64,000 bases of DNA from Mycolicibacter icosiumassiliensis (GCF_900078685.2 NZ_LT546166.1:2262287-2326286), one strand, 5' to 3'; positions 39,618-49,271 are shown, numbered from the stretch's first letter. Notes: generated by a model from the sequence alone, not told the origin. Made by a program: numbers and translations.

Positions 39618-40379
39618 ATGTCGGCCAAGCCACGTCTTGACCGCGGTCGGCGGCACGCCGCCAGGCACGGGCTGGTATTGCTGGCCGCACTCGGCGCTGG
39701 GGTAACCCTCGCCGGGTGCGGCACCAGCACCGAAGTCACCCCGGCGGGGCCGGCTGCGTCCCAGCCGCCCGCCGCCGAGCCGAGTCCGGCGTCGAGCCCG
39801 CCGCCGGCGCCGTACGACATCTCGCGAGTGGACGCCGTCTCCGGCGACTTTCCGCAGGGCTTCGCGCCGCAGGCGCACCCGGCGAAGACGCTGGGGCAGG
39901 CCGATATCGACGGCTCCGCGGTCGCCGCGTTCACGAGCGCCCAGGTTGACCCGCCGCAGTGCCGCTCGGTGGTCATCCCGCCCTATGCCGATCCAACCGT
40001 CGGCACCGAAGCGGCCGGCGTGATCGGGCAGGGGGATCAGGGCAACATGTACGTCGTCGCACTGAGATCGCCCAATCCCGTCGCGACTGTGCCGGATCCG
40101 GCGGGCTGTGATCGGATCTCGCTGTCCGGCTCGTCGGAGGCGACCGGAACGGTGGAACGCATTCCGGCACCTGCCATCGACGGTGTCACCACGACCGGGG
40201 TGAAGCTGAGCGTCTCGGACCCCGAGGAGGATCCCGACTATCTGTATACGGCGGCGCTCGACGACCGTACGTCGGTCGTCGTGATGGGCAGCGCGGACGA
40301 GCAGTTGGATCCGCAGCGGCTGATGTCAGACCTGCTGGTCAAGGCCGTCTCGGCGGTCCGCGGGCAGCAGCAGCCGTGA
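39618..40379 (+). CDS. Putative lipoprotein, DUF5642-like
   Basis: 253 aa. Arg-rich N-terminus, hydrophobic stretch and lipobox VTLAGC (Cys at about 34), then a Pro/Ala/Ser linker (about 40-70) and a globular domain with paired Cys (PPQCRSV, PAGCDRI) typical of mycobacterial Lpp proteins such as LppV/LppW. ATG 39618 lies 5 bp after the His/Trp-rich gene, suggesting co-expression and a shared envelope role. Its 3' end overlaps the convergent hydrolase gene by 54 bp. Confidence 0.78.
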   Translation: MSAKPRLDRGRRHAARHGLVLLAALGAGVTLAGCGTSTEVTPAGPAASQPPAAEPSPASSPPPAPYDISRVDAVSGDFPQGFAPQAHPAKTLGQADIDGSAVAAFTSAQVDPPQCRSVVIPPYADPTVGTEAAGVIGQGDQGNMYVVALRSPNPVATVPDPAGCDRISLSGSSEATGTVERIPAPAIDGVTTTGVKLSVSDPEEDPDYLYTAALDDRTSVVVMGSADEQLDPQRLMSDLLVKAVSAVRGQQQP

Positions 40380-41975
40380 GCCGGAAAGCCGCACGGTGTG
40401 CGTAGCCGGGCGCTGAGCGACGCCGTTGATCGCGGGCTCGTCGGTGCCCAGGTTGCGTGCGTACCGGGGATGGCAGCCGCCGGCGATCAGCAGCCGGATA
40501 CGTGACCCGGTCGCGAATCGGTGGGCGATCTCGTCCAGGTCGATCCGGACCTTCCCGGAGGCCTGTTTCAGCCGGCGGTAGCCGTCGCTGACGTTGCGTG
40601 AGCGTCCGCGGGCGTCGACCTCGCTGACCCTGACGAACACGTCGACGTGCGGGTTATCGCTGGAATGCGCCAGCTCGACCACCGGGCTGCCGAAGACATA
40701 GACATCCTCGGTTAGGGGCTCCCCGGTGAAAGTCAGCACGTCGGCGCGGCGAGCCAGCGCATCGTCGCGCTGATAGCCGCCGCCCGCGGCCAGCAGCCGT
40801 CCACCCACCGTCGGTGTCGGATCGGCAGGGTTGTAGCCGAAGCTGGCCGTGTCAGTGGCACCCGCGGGCACCGGGGTGTCGGCCAACCGCCCGTCGGGTT
40901 GGAGCCACCAGCTCTGGTCGGCCGCCTCAGGGGCCCAATCCGGAAACTCACGCCAGCCCCCGCCGCCGGTGACATACACCCGAACCGGGCTGGTTCGCGC
41001 CGGCTGGTCGCCGCCGGCCAGGTGCGTGTCGAGCCAAGCCAGGGATTCGGCCGTGACGGTGCGTAATCCTTTGGTCAACATCTGGGAGTGCGTCCAGGGT
41101 CCGACAGTCAGCGCCACCTCTGTTCCCCGGTCCCGCAAGGTCCTGAACTCGGTCAGCGTCTGGTCCAGGAACAGGTCTTGCCAGCCGCTGAGCAGCAGCA
41201 CCGGAACCTGGGTTCGTTCCAGGGCCACCGGGTAGCGCAACCGGTCCCAGAACGGGTCATCGGGATCGGAGTGCTCGACCCAGGATTCGTACCACGGAGA
41301 GCCGCCGCCCAGCAGCGCCCGGCCAGCCGCCCCCAGCGGCAACGCGGCAGTGGCGCGCCTGACTTTGCGCAGGGCGGTCAGCTGCGCCCACCCGGCCCGG
41401 ATCCGTGGACGAACCTCCTGGTGGGCCATCATGTGGCTCCAGCCCAAGAAGTCGCTCAGTGAAAACGCCCCGACACCCCACGTCGACTGATACAGATCGT
41501 GCATTCCGACGGTGATGACGGCGGCTTTCAATTCCGGCGGTGGGTCGGCCAGCAACGCCCACTGGGTGAAGCCCAGATACGACAAGCCGATGGTGCCGAA
41601 GGACCCGGTGAACCACGGCTGGATGCGAAGCCAGGCCACGGTGTCGGCGCCGTCGGCAGCCTCGTTGACCATTGGCTCGAACACGCCGCCGGAGCCGAAG
41701 GTGCCGCGAACGCTCTGCAGAATCACCCGGTACCCGCGGGCGGCGTACATCCGGGCGAACACCAGCGAGAACGGGAATTTGCGGCCGTAGGGGCAGCGCA
41801 CCAGCAGAGTGCCGGCCACCTCGCCGGTCGGCTGATAGTGGTCGGCACGCAGCTGGACCCCGTCGCGCATCGGGATGTGCTCCCGGCGCACGGTGTAGCC
41901 GGTGGACGGCGGCGGCAGTCGCCGCAGCGTCCGGTTGACGATGACGTCGGTGAGACGAGGTGACGTGCTGGCCAC
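40326..41975 (-). CDS. CocE/NonD-family serine hydrolase (Rv2800-like)
   Basis: 549 aa, identical in length to Rv2800. Alpha/beta-hydrolase N-terminal domain (IPMRDGVQLRADHYQP, nucleophile elbow GLSYLGFTQW) and C-terminal jelly-roll domain (PVVELAHSSDNPHVDVFVRVSEVD, RIRLLIAGGCHPRYARN). Family members hydrolyse esters or X-Pro peptides. GTG at 41975 is chosen because it gives the family length; the frame is open upstream. It is 5 bp after the DUF3558 gene on the same strand. Confidence 0.9.
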   Translation of the reverse strand: MASTSPRLTDVIVNRTLRRLPPPSTGYTVRREHIPMRDGVQLRADHYQPTGEVAGTLLVRCPYGRKFPFSLVFARMYAARGYRVILQSVRGTFGSGGVFEPMVNEAADGADTVAWLRIQPWFTGSFGTIGLSYLGFTQWALLADPPPELKAAVITVGMHDLYQSTWGVGAFSLSDFLGWSHMMAHQEVRPRIRAGWAQLTALRKVRRATAALPLGAAGRALLGGGSPWYESWVEHSDPDDPFWDRLRYPVALERTQVPVLLLSGWQDLFLDQTLTEFRTLRDRGTEVALTVGPWTHSQMLTKGLRTVTAESLAWLDTHLAGGDQPARTSPVRVYVTGGGGWREFPDWAPEAADQSWWLQPDGRLADTPVPAGATDTASFGYNPADPTPTVGGRLLAAGGGYQRDDALARRADVLTFTGEPLTEDVYVFGSPVVELAHSSDNPHVDVFVRVSEVDARGRSRNVSDGYRRLKQASGKVRIDLDEIAHRFATGSRIRLLIAGGCHPRYARNLGTDEPAINGVAQRPATHTVRLSGSRLLLPADRRDGLDQQV

Positions 41976-41980
41976 GCAGT

Positions 41981-42565
41981 TCAGTACTTGTAGTGCGGAG
42001 ACAGCTGCTGGGCACGCATCAGGTTCTCGGTGGGGCAGTCCACATCCGGGTTGGAATACACCGGCGAGTAGTACAGCGACTGCTGGATCACCCCGTAGCT
42101 GGTCTTGAACGCCACCATGCAGGAGAACCACCACCGGTTGTTCCACTCGGTGGGCTTCATCACCCAGTACTGCGCCGCCCGGTGCCCGTTGATGTCCATC
42201 TCGATCGCGTCGGCCGGAATGGATTCGTCGTAGCTGCGCCACACGAACGTCTCGACCGCCATCTGGTAGTTGCCGGCGTCGAATTCGCAGCGCACGCCCT
42301 CGACCGGCTTGGGCGGCGTGAACGCCAGCCCCAACTGCGCGATGACGTCGTAGGGGATGTCGTCGCAGGCGTCGAACGGACGCGGGTTGGTGATGTTGAC
42401 CGCTTTGCTCGACGTAGTCGGCGGAGCCAGCGGAATGGCGGTGGAGCGCAGCTGCACCCCGGATCCGCTGGCGACGTCGTTACTCGGGGGTGTCTGTTGC
42501 CAGACCATCACGATGGCCATCGCCAGCGCCCCCAATGCGGTGACCAGTCGCAGTTTGGTGAGCAT
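41981..42565 (-). CDS. DUF3558 secreted or membrane-anchored protein (Rv2799-like)
   Basis: 194 aa. One N-terminal hydrophobic segment (LRLVTALGALAMAIVMVW) without a lipobox, then a Thr/Ser/Pro linker and a DUF3558-type domain with FDACDDIPYDVIAQLGL, VRCEFDAGNYQMAVE and a closing WFSCMVAF...VDCPTE; four Cys probably form two disulfides outside the cell. Directly upstream of the CocE-like hydrolase. Confidence 0.82.
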   Translation of the reverse strand: MLTKLRLVTALGALAMAIVMVWQQTPPSNDVASGSGVQLRSTAIPLAPPTTSSKAVNITNPRPFDACDDIPYDVIAQLGLAFTPPKPVEGVRCEFDAGNYQMAVETFVWRSYDESIPADAIEMDINGHRAAQYWVMKPTEWNNRWWFSCMVAFKTSYGVIQQSLYYSPVYSNPDVDCPTENLMRAQQLSPHYKY

Positions 42566-42680
42566 GACACTCCTCGCTTCCGCCCGGTGTTCTGCCGGGA
42601 GTGTACAAGTTGTGGCGTCGGCCACTGGCCGGAAGGCGAGAACACGTTCTAATTTTGTCCACCTACTAGGCTCGAACCTC

Positions 42681-43646
42681 GTGACCACCCACGATCGCAG
42701 GGCCGCTGACGGCCCCACCCTGTGGGCGATCTCTGATCTGCACACCGGCCACCTGGGCAATAAGCCGATCACCGAGGCGCTGCACCCGGTCACCGGTGAC
42801 GACTGGTTGATCGTCGCCGGTGACGTCGCGGAGCGCACCGACGAGATCCGCTGGGCGCTGGATCTGCTGCGCAAGCGGTTCGCGAAGGTGATCTGGGTGC
42901 CCGGCAACCACGAGCTGTGGACCACCAACAAAGACCCGATGCAGATCTTCGGCCGCTCGCGCTACGACTACCTGGTCGACATGTGCGACCAGATGGGCGT
43001 GATCACCCCCGAGCACCCCTTCCCGGTCTGGACCGAGCAGGGTGGCCCGGCCACCATCGCGGGAATGTTCCTGCTCTACGACTACACGTTCTTGCCGGCC
43101 GGAGCGACGAGCAAAGCCGAAGGTCTGGCCATCGCGCGGCAGAACAACGTGGTGGCCACCGACGAGTTCCTGCTGTCACCGGAGCCCTACGGCACCCGCG
43201 ACGCATGGTGCCGCGACCGGGTGGCGGTGACCCGCAAGCGTCTGGAAGATCTCGACTGGATGACCCCGACCGTGCTGGTCAACCATTTCCCGATGGTGCG
43301 CCAGCCCTGCGACGCACTGTTTTATCCGGAGTTCTCGCTGTGGTGCGGCACCGTCGAGACCGCAGACTGGCACACGCGCTACAACGCGACGTGTTCGGTC
43401 TACGGCCACCTGCACATCCCGCGCACCACGTACTACGACGGCGTGCGCTTCGAAGAGGTATCAGTGGGCTATCCGCGGGAATGGCGCCGACGCCAGCCAC
43501 ACCGGTGGCTGCGCCAGATACTGCCCGAGCCGCATTACCCGCCCGGTTACCTCAACGAGTTCGGCGGCCACTTCGCCATCACCGACGAGATGCGCGAGGC
43601 CAGTGCGAAGTTCGCCGAACGCCTGCGCCAACGGCAGGCGCGATGA
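42681..43646 (+). CDS. Calcineurin-like metallophosphoesterase (Rv2795c-like)
   Basis: 321 aa. All metal motifs are present: SDLHTGH, GDVAER, GNHELW, NHFP and GHLH. The GTG at 42681 is preceded by TAGGCT and matches the Rv2795c N-terminus. It overlaps pptT by 4 nt, an association conserved in mycobacteria. Substrate not known from sequence; in M. tuberculosis this neighbour (PptH) has been described as reversing PptT activity. Confidence 0.9.
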   Translation: MTTHDRRAADGPTLWAISDLHTGHLGNKPITEALHPVTGDDWLIVAGDVAERTDEIRWALDLLRKRFAKVIWVPGNHELWTTNKDPMQIFGRSRYDYLVDMCDQMGVITPEHPFPVWTEQGGPATIAGMFLLYDYTFLPAGATSKAEGLAIARQNNVVATDEFLLSPEPYGTRDAWCRDRVAVTRKRLEDLDWMTPTVLVNHFPMVRQPCDALFYPEFSLWCGTVETADWHTRYNATCSVYGHLHIPRTTYYDGVRFEEVSVGYPREWRRRQPHRWLRQILPEPHYPPGYLNEFGGHFAITDEMREASAKFAERLRQRQAR

Positions 43647-44302
43647 GCAAGTTGCTGGACAGGGTGCTCGAAGGAGCACCTGCGGGTTCGATGGCTTGGG
43701 CTGAACGCTACGACGATCCGCCCGGGCTGGCTCCGCTACCTGAGGAAGAGCCGCTGGTTGCCCGTTCGGTTGCCAAGCGCCGCAACGAATTCGTCACCGC
43801 GCGCTACTGTGCCCGGCTGGCGTTAGAAGAGCTGGGCCAACCGCCGGTCCCGATCCTCAAGGGGGAGAAGGGCGAGCCTGCGTGGCCCGACGGCGTTGTC
43901 GGCAGCCTGACGCACTGCGCGGGCTTCCGCGGCGCGGTGGTAGGTCGCAGCACCGATGTGCGATCAGTGGGGATCGACGCCGAACCACACGACGTGCTGC
44001 CCGACGGCGTGCTGAAAGCGGTCACCCTGCCCGCCGAGCGCGTCGAGCTGGCGGCGCTGCCGCAAGACCGGCACTGGGACCGAATCCTGTTCTGCGCCAA
44101 AGAGGCCACCTACAAGGCGTGGTTCCCGCTGACCAGGCGGTGGCTGGGGTTCGAGGACGCCCACATCACTTTCGACCTAGACGGAAGCTTCCTCTCTCGC
44201 ATCTTGATCGACCCCGCGGCGCTGTCCGGCCCTCCGCTAACGGAGCTGCGCGGACGGTGGTCGGTGGCCGGCGGCCTGGTGCTGACGGCGATCGTGCTGT
44301 GA
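43643..44302 (+). CDS. pptT: 4'-phosphopantetheinyl transferase PptT
   Basis: 219 aa Sfp-type enzyme that activates acyl carrier and peptidyl carrier domains of PKS and NRPS enzymes, essential for mycobacterial lipids. Motifs: [15 protein letters not shown] (Mg ligand Asp), and [11 protein letters not shown] (the catalytic KEAxxK). ATG overlaps the phosphoesterase stop and its own stop overlaps truB. It would modify partners of the acyl-AMP ligase seen at 9 kb. Confidence 0.95.
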   Translation: MSKLLDRVLEGAPAGSMAWAERYDDPPGLAPLPEEEPLVARSVAKRRNEFVTARYCARLALEELGQPPVPILKGEKGEPAWPDGVVGSLTHCAGFRGAVVGRSTDVRSVGIDAEPHDVLPDGVLKAVTLPAERVELAALPQDRHWDRILFCAKEATYKAWFPLTRRWLGFEDAHITFDLDGSFLSRILIDPAALSGPPLTELRGRWSVAGGLVLTAIVL

Positions 44303-45189
44303 GCACGCCCCCGCCGGCCGGTCTGGTGATCGTCGACAAGCCCGCCGGAATCACCAGCCACGATGTCGTTTCGCGGTGCCGCAGGTTCTTCGGGACTCGC
44401 AAGGTCGGCCACGCCGGCACCTTGGATCCGATGGCCACCGGGGTGCTGGTGGTCGGCATCGAACGGGCTACCAAGATTCTGGGATTGCTAACCACCTCGC
44501 AGAAGTCCTACGCCGCCACCATTCGGTTGGGGCAGACCACCTCGACCGAGGACGCCGAAGGCGAAGTGCTGACGACGACTTCGGCGGCGCACCTCACCGA
44601 TGACCAGATCGCCGCGGCGATCGCCGGACTGCGCGGTGACATCGCGCAGGTGCCCTCGGCGGTCAGCGCCATCAAGGTCGCCGGCAAGCGGTCCTATCAG
44701 TTGGCCCGGGAGGGTCATGCGGTCGAGCTGCCCGCCCGGCCGGTGCGGATCGAGCGTTTCGAGCTGCTGGCGGTACGGCGCCAAGAGGCGTTCGTCGACC
44801 TGGACGTCGAGGTGGATTGTTCGGCAGGAACCTACATCCGGGCATTGGCCCGCGACGTGGGCAACGAGCTGGGGGTGGGCGGACACCTGACCGCGTTGCG
44901 GCGTACCCGAGCCGGCCACTTCGGGCTGGATCAGGCTCGCACCCTCGACCAGCTGGCGGAGAGTCCACAACTGAGCTACAGCCTGGACGATGCCTGCCTG
45001 CAGACCTTTCCACGGCGGGAGCTCACGGTCGACGAGGCACTCGACGTCAGCCACGGCCGGCCGTTAGCGCCGGCGGGCATCGACGGGATCTACGCGGCAA
45101 CGGATGTCGACGGCCGGGTGATGGCGCTACTGGAAGATTCGGGGAAGCGGACCACGTCGGTGGTCGTCATCCGGCCGGCGACGCTATAA
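44299..45189 (+). CDS. truB: tRNA pseudouridine-55 synthase
   Basis: 296 aa. It has [15 protein letters not shown], the catalytic Asp in [17 protein letters not shown], and [15 protein letters not shown], with a C-terminal PUA-like domain. Modifies U55 in the T-loop of tRNAs. The GTG at 44299 overlaps the pptT stop (GTGA). It matches Rv2793c. Confidence 0.96.
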   Translation: MSTPPPAGLVIVDKPAGITSHDVVSRCRRFFGTRKVGHAGTLDPMATGVLVVGIERATKILGLLTTSQKSYAATIRLGQTTSTEDAEGEVLTTTSAAHLTDDQIAAAIAGLRGDIAQVPSAVSAIKVAGKRSYQLAREGHAVELPARPVRIERFELLAVRRQEAFVDLDVEVDCSAGTYIRALARDVGNELGVGGHLTALRRTRAGHFGLDQARTLDQLAESPQLSYSLDDACLQTFPRRELTVDEALDVSHGRPLAPAGIDGIYAATDVDGRVMALLEDSGKRTTSVVVIRPATL

Positions 45190-45233
45190 GTTGCATGCCA
45201 ACAAGAACGTACGTAAACGCATCCCGGTGAAGT

Positions 45234-45239
45234 TATGCT
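45234..45239 (+). promoter_or_regulatory. Candidate -10 (TATGCT) for the TetR gene
   Basis: The hexamer overlaps the earlier possible ATG at 45235, which argues for the downstream ATG at 45280 with its GGAGG. A palindromic ACGTACGT at 45207-45214 lies about 20 bp upstream and may be an operator. Confidence 0.35.
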
Positions 45240-45279
45240 GACGCGCGAGTTGCGGTTGGGAACTGGTGGAGGTGGCGGG

Positions 45280-45924
45280 ATGGCTGCGAGCGGTAGTGCA
45301 CCTGCGGTGCGGCGCACCCAGGCAGAGCGCAGTGCCGCGATGCGAACCCGCCTGCTCGACGCCACCATCGAATGCTTGGTGAGCTACGGCTACTCCGGCA
45401 CCACGACACCGCGCATCGCCGAACTGGCCGGCGTCACCCGGGGCGCCCAGATCCATCATTTCCGGTCGAAAGAAGACCTCGTCGTCGCCGCTGTCGAGCA
45501 CCTGGCCCAGCAGCGCACTCAGGCCGCCATTCGGGAACTCGGTCAGGTCCGGTCGATTCCGGACCCGGTGGCAACCGCCCTTGACTTCCTCTGGGAGGCC
45601 CACCAGGGACCGATGTTCATTGCGACCGTGGAACTCTGGGTCGCCGCCCGCACCGACCGGGTCCTCGCGCAGCACATCGAACGGGTGGAAGCCGTCGTCA
45701 ACGGGACGTTGGTCGCTGCGATCGCGCAGCTGATGCCCGGGCATCCGGCGCAGAAGGAGATTCGCAACGTCGTCTACACCGCGATGGACGCGCTGCGCGG
45801 CATTCTGGTGTCGAACTTCGTCGACGACGATCCGCAGCGCGCCCGGCGGCGCTGGGATCGCGCCTGCGGGCATCTGCGCCAGATTGCGGCCGACACGATC
45901 CCCGAGGCGCTATCGGAGCATTGA
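45280..45924 (+). CDS. TetR/AcrR-family regulator
   Basis: 214 aa. HTH: RTRLLDATIECLVSYGYSGTTTPRIAELAGVTRGAQIHHFRSKEDLVVAAVEHL, a clear TetR_N. The C-terminal domain carries TALDFLWEAHQGPMFIATVELWVAARTD, typical of mycobacterial lipid-related TetR regulators. GGAGG at 45268-45272 decides the start. Convergent with the PE-PPE hydrolase; possible control of the beta-oxidation operon 1.7 kb downstream is a guess. Confidence 0.85.
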   Translation: MAASGSAPAVRRTQAERSAAMRTRLLDATIECLVSYGYSGTTTPRIAELAGVTRGAQIHHFRSKEDLVVAAVEHLAQQRTQAAIRELGQVRSIPDPVATALDFLWEAHQGPMFIATVELWVAARTDRVLAQHIERVEAVVNGTLVAAIAQLMPGHPAQKEIRNVVYTAMDALRGILVSNFVDDDPQRARRRWDRACGHLRQIAADTIPEALSEH

Positions 45925-45955
45925 GCCGAAGCGCCGGAAGCGTTGCCGGATTGAG

Positions 45956-47404
45956 TTACGGTGCCGTGAAGAGCCCCGTGAGGGCGTCAACGGTGAATGT
46001 GGTCGTATTCAAGATGTTTAAGCCAACAAGGCCGAGTCCCATCGAGATCAGCGCCGCGTCGGCAGCGAGTGGGTTACCGATCGCGTCGATAAGGTTGCCG
46101 GCTTCGAGGGCGTCCATGAACAGTTGAGCGTTGTAGAGCGGCACACTGGTCAACAACGTCAGTAGTAGATCTGCGGTGGGAAGCAGGGCTGCGTAGTTGG
46201 TCGCGATTACCGAGGTGACGGTATTGACGACATGAGTGAGCTCAGATACGAAATCGCTGGGGCCAGAGGGCATCGAAGGTAGATCTGCCGTAACCAGTGT
46301 CGCCGGGTCCGGCATGGACAGCGATCCGAGATCGCTCACAAACTGCTGGAATCCTTGCTCGGCTCCACGCGCCAGGTCATCGAGGACCGTGAGTAAGTCA
46401 ACGTTCGGGAACAGTCCGACCGGGGTGGGCACGTCGGCGTAGGTGGTCGGAGCAAATGGATCGTCATAGCCCAAGTCGACAATGACTTTTAGGGCCGGCT
46501 GGACCAGATCCGCCAACGGGTCACCGAGAATGGGGATCGACCGCAGGGGTTCCAGCAGCGGCAGATTCTCCGTCGGGATCATGTAGTAGGTGGTGGCACC
46601 GTCGTATCCGGGCGATGTCGCCAATTGTGTGGCGTCAGCGATTTGTTCGGGCGTGAGAGAGGGATACATGCCGTGTCCGTACAAGACGCCCATGAGTGCG
46701 TTGAGGACCGCCGGCAGATTGAGCGGGTATTTCGGGAAGTCGGCGTAGCCGTCGTACTGGATCGTGTAGATATCGGTCGAGTAGGGGGTGTCGGACGGTG
46801 TAGCGCCGCTCAATGTCGCACCGATGCTCGGGGCGGTGAAACCGACGAGGCGCTCGAAGAACCCGCCGTTGGGATTGCTGGGGTCACCGATCAGCACGAA
46901 GTGCAGGTCGTCGGGCCTCGGTTGCTCCTCGGTCGGCAGTGCGGCAAGTTTTTGCATTTCCAGACTGGCGATCACGGCGCTCTGCGAGTAGCCCAGGACG
47001 ACGAGGCGGTTCCCCTCGCCAACCTGCTGCATGATCGTGTCATGGAGGATCTGCACGCCTTGGTTTAGCGACTGGTCGAGAGTCAAGCTCTTGGTGCCGG
47101 TCAGCGGGTACAAATTCTCGGGAGTGAACAGGCCTTGTGCCTGGTCCGCGGTGAACTCCGGGAAGTTGGATGTGATGTATTTGGTGGTGACATCGGCGAT
47201 GTAGTCGGGGCTTGGGTTTGGTACCTGAATTCCGGTGCCGCCCATGACTAATGCGGTGTCGTCGGCAAGCAGCCATGCTGGCGCCGTTGAACTTTTCATC
47301 CCGGGCGCGGGGGAGTAAGCGATCGCCGAGGCCGTCGCCATCAGAGCAGCTGCGGCGATCGGCCAGGGCGCAGCGCTCCACGAGCCGAAGTTGCGACCTG
47401 CCAT
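45956..47404 (-). CDS. PE-PPE-domain serine hydrolase without a PE domain
   Basis: 482 aa. Signal-peptide-like N-terminus (SWSAAPWPIAAAALMATASAIAYS), then the PE-PPE domain (about 60-300): LVMGGTGIQVPNPSPDYI, the serine elbow VVLGYSQSAVIAS, FVLIGDPSNPNGG and GHGMYPSLTPEQIADA with a probable catalytic His. This cutinase-like fold cleaves esters or CoA thioesters at the cell surface. The C-terminal 180 residues are hydrophobic and helical. ATG 47404 has GGAGG upstream; 47467 is an alternative. Confidence 0.85.
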   Translation of the reverse strand: MAGRNFGSWSAAPWPIAAAALMATASAIAYSPAPGMKSSTAPAWLLADDTALVMGGTGIQVPNPSPDYIADVTTKYITSNFPEFTADQAQGLFTPENLYPLTGTKSLTLDQSLNQGVQILHDTIMQQVGEGNRLVVLGYSQSAVIASLEMQKLAALPTEEQPRPDDLHFVLIGDPSNPNGGFFERLVGFTAPSIGATLSGATPSDTPYSTDIYTIQYDGYADFPKYPLNLPAVLNALMGVLYGHGMYPSLTPEQIADATQLATSPGYDGATTYYMIPTENLPLLEPLRSIPILGDPLADLVQPALKVIVDLGYDDPFAPTTYADVPTPVGLFPNVDLLTVLDDLARGAEQGFQQFVSDLGSLSMPDPATLVTADLPSMPSGPSDFVSELTHVVNTVTSVIATNYAALLPTADLLLTLLTSVPLYNAQLFMDALEAGNLIDAIGNPLAADAALISMGLGLVGLNILNTTTFTVDALTGLFTAP

Positions 47405-47522
47405 GGCGACCTCCGCGGAGTCGACGTAAGCGCGTTCAGCGATGAACGATGAGGCGATGCTCAGCATGCCCTTAGCTATCCCTCAAGTCCATACGGTCCG
47501 CCATCTGCCAGGATTAGTCAAG

Positions 47523-47540
47523 ATACAATCCAGCCTGTAT
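47523..47540. promoter_or_regulatory. Inverted repeat ATACA-N8-TGTAT upstream of the thiolase operon
   Basis: The only conspicuous dyad in the 192-bp gap between the divergent PE-PPE gene and ltp1, lying 57 bp before the thiolase start. Possible regulator site for the operon. Confidence 0.3.
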
Positions 47541-47596
47541 GTTTTTGGGTGACGGAACTGGGCGCGGCCCAGGGGTAGTAACACGACAGGAGCGTG

Positions 47597-48802
47597 ATGG
47601 CGAACAAGGTGTATGTGATCGGCGTCGGGATGACGAAGTTCGAGAAGCCGGGCCGGCGACTGAACGACGACGGATCGGCGTGGGACTACCCGGACATGGC
47701 CCGGGAATCCGGTACCAAGGCGCTGGCCGATGCCGGGATCGACTACCGCGAGGTGCAGCAGGGCTACGTCGGCTACGTCTATGGCGAGTCCACCTCCGGG
47801 CAGCGGGCACTGTACGAATTGGGACTGACCGGGATCCCGGTCGTCAACGTCAACAACAACTGTTCGACGGGCTCGACCGCGCTATACCTTGCCGCCCAGG
47901 CGATTCGGGGCGGGCTGGCCGACTGTACCATCGCGCTGGGCTTCGAGAAGATGAAGCCCGGCTCGCTGGAGTCCACCTACGATGACCGCGCCCAGCCGAT
48001 GGAAAAGCATGTGCTCGCCCTCGCCGAGATCTCTGAGGTGCTGTTCCCGGTGGCGCCGTGGATGTTCGGCGCTGCCGGCCGCGAACACATCAAGCAACAC
48101 GGCTCCACCGCCGAGCATTTCGCCAAGATCGGCTACAAGAACCACAAGCATTCGGTCAACAACCCCTACGCCCAGTTCCAGGACGAATACACCCTCGAGG
48201 ACATCCTCGGCTCGCGAATGATCTACGACCCGCTGACCAAGCTGCAGTGCTCGCCGACCTCGGACGGCTCCGGGGCGGCGATCCTGGCCAGCGAGGCGTT
48301 CGTCGACAGGCACGGGCTGGCCGGGCGGGCCGTCGAAATCGTTGGACAAGCGATGACCACCGACTTCGGCTCGACCTTCGACGGCTCCGCCAAGAACCTG
48401 ATCGGCTACGACATGAATGTGCAAGCCGCGCAACGTGTCTACCAGCAGTCCGGCCTGGGTCCGGAAGACTTCCAGGTGATCGAGCTGCACGACTGCTTCT
48501 CGGCCAACGAGCTGCTGCTCTACGAAGCCCTGGGACTGTGCGCCGAGGGCGACGCGCCCAGGCTGATCGACGACGGCGACACCACCTACGGCGGGCGCTG
48601 GGTGGTCAACCCGTCCGGCGGCCTGATCTCCAAGGGACATCCGCTGGGGGCCACCGGGTTGGCGCAGTGCTCCGAACTGACCTGGCAGCTCCGCGGTGAC
48701 GCCGACAAGCGTCAGGTGCCGGGTGTCACCGCCGCTCTGCAACACAACATCGGGCTCGGCGGCGCCGCCGTGGTCACCGCCTACCAGCGCGCCGAGCGCT
48801 AA
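47597..48802 (+). CDS. ltp1: SCP2-type thiolase / lipid-transfer protein (Ltp1-like)
   Basis: 401 aa, the length of Rv2790c. Nucleophile region [39 protein letters not shown], and [17 protein letters not shown]. The C-terminal [17 protein letters not shown] has HN where classical thiolases have the second Cys, as in SCP2-type thiolases. Cleaves or retro-aldol processes beta-keto- or hydroxyacyl-CoA. GGAGCG precedes the ATG; GTG 47594 is possible. First gene of the lipid operon. Confidence 0.92.
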   Translation: MANKVYVIGVGMTKFEKPGRRLNDDGSAWDYPDMARESGTKALADAGIDYREVQQGYVGYVYGESTSGQRALYELGLTGIPVVNVNNNCSTGSTALYLAAQAIRGGLADCTIALGFEKMKPGSLESTYDDRAQPMEKHVLALAEISEVLFPVAPWMFGAAGREHIKQHGSTAEHFAKIGYKNHKHSVNNPYAQFQDEYTLEDILGSRMIYDPLTKLQCSPTSDGSGAAILASEAFVDRHGLAGRAVEIVGQAMTTDFGSTFDGSAKNLIGYDMNVQAAQRVYQQSGLGPEDFQVIELHDCFSANELLLYEALGLCAEGDAPRLIDDGDTTYGGRWVVNPSGGLISKGHPLGATGLAQCSELTWQLRGDADKRQVPGVTAALQHNIGLGGAAVVTAYQRAER

Positions 48803-48829
48803 ACCACCGCTAACCAAGGAGAACACATC

Positions 48830-49270
48830 ATGGGACACATCGAAGCCACCAAAAGCCTTGCCGTCAGCCCGAATGCACTGTGGGACACCATCAGCGATCT
48901 GTCCAGCTGGGACAAGTGGTTCACCATCCACGAGAAGTGGCTCACCGAGCCGCCGGCCGCGCTGGCGCCGGGGTCGACGTTGACGGCCAAGATCGTCATG
49001 CTCGGGATGGCGAACAAGATCGAATGGACCGTCGAGAAGGTCGATGCCCCCACCAGCCTGACGCTCTCGGGTACCGGCATGGCGGGCGTGAAGTGCCGCT
49101 TCGACTTCACAGTCACGCCCGACGGTGACGGCTCCCAATTCAGCGTGGCCGGCGACTTCGAGGGCGCGCTGATCAAGGGCGCGCTGGGCAAGGCGGTGGA
49201 GAAGGACGGCGCCAAGCAACTCGACAAGACCCTCGCCCAGCTCGAGGCGCTGGCCTCCACGGCGGCCTGA
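48830..49270 (+). CDS. SRPBCC-family (START-like) protein
   Basis: 146 aa: HIEATKSLAVSPNALWDTISDLSSWDKWFTIHEKWL at the N-terminus and a C-terminal long helix (KAVEKDGAKQLDKTLAQLEAL), the helix-grip fold that encloses a hydrophobic ligand. AAGGAG precedes the ATG. It lies 27 bp after ltp1 and 1 bp before the MaoC gene, so probably carries or processes the same lipid. A distant paralogue is at 63378-63809. Confidence 0.85.
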   Translation: MGHIEATKSLAVSPNALWDTISDLSSWDKWFTIHEKWLTEPPAALAPGSTLTAKIVMLGMANKIEWTVEKVDAPTSLTLSGTGMAGVKCRFDFTVTPDGDGSQFSVAGDFEGALIKGALGKAVEKDGAKQLDKTLAQLEALASTAA

Positions 49271-49271
49271 G

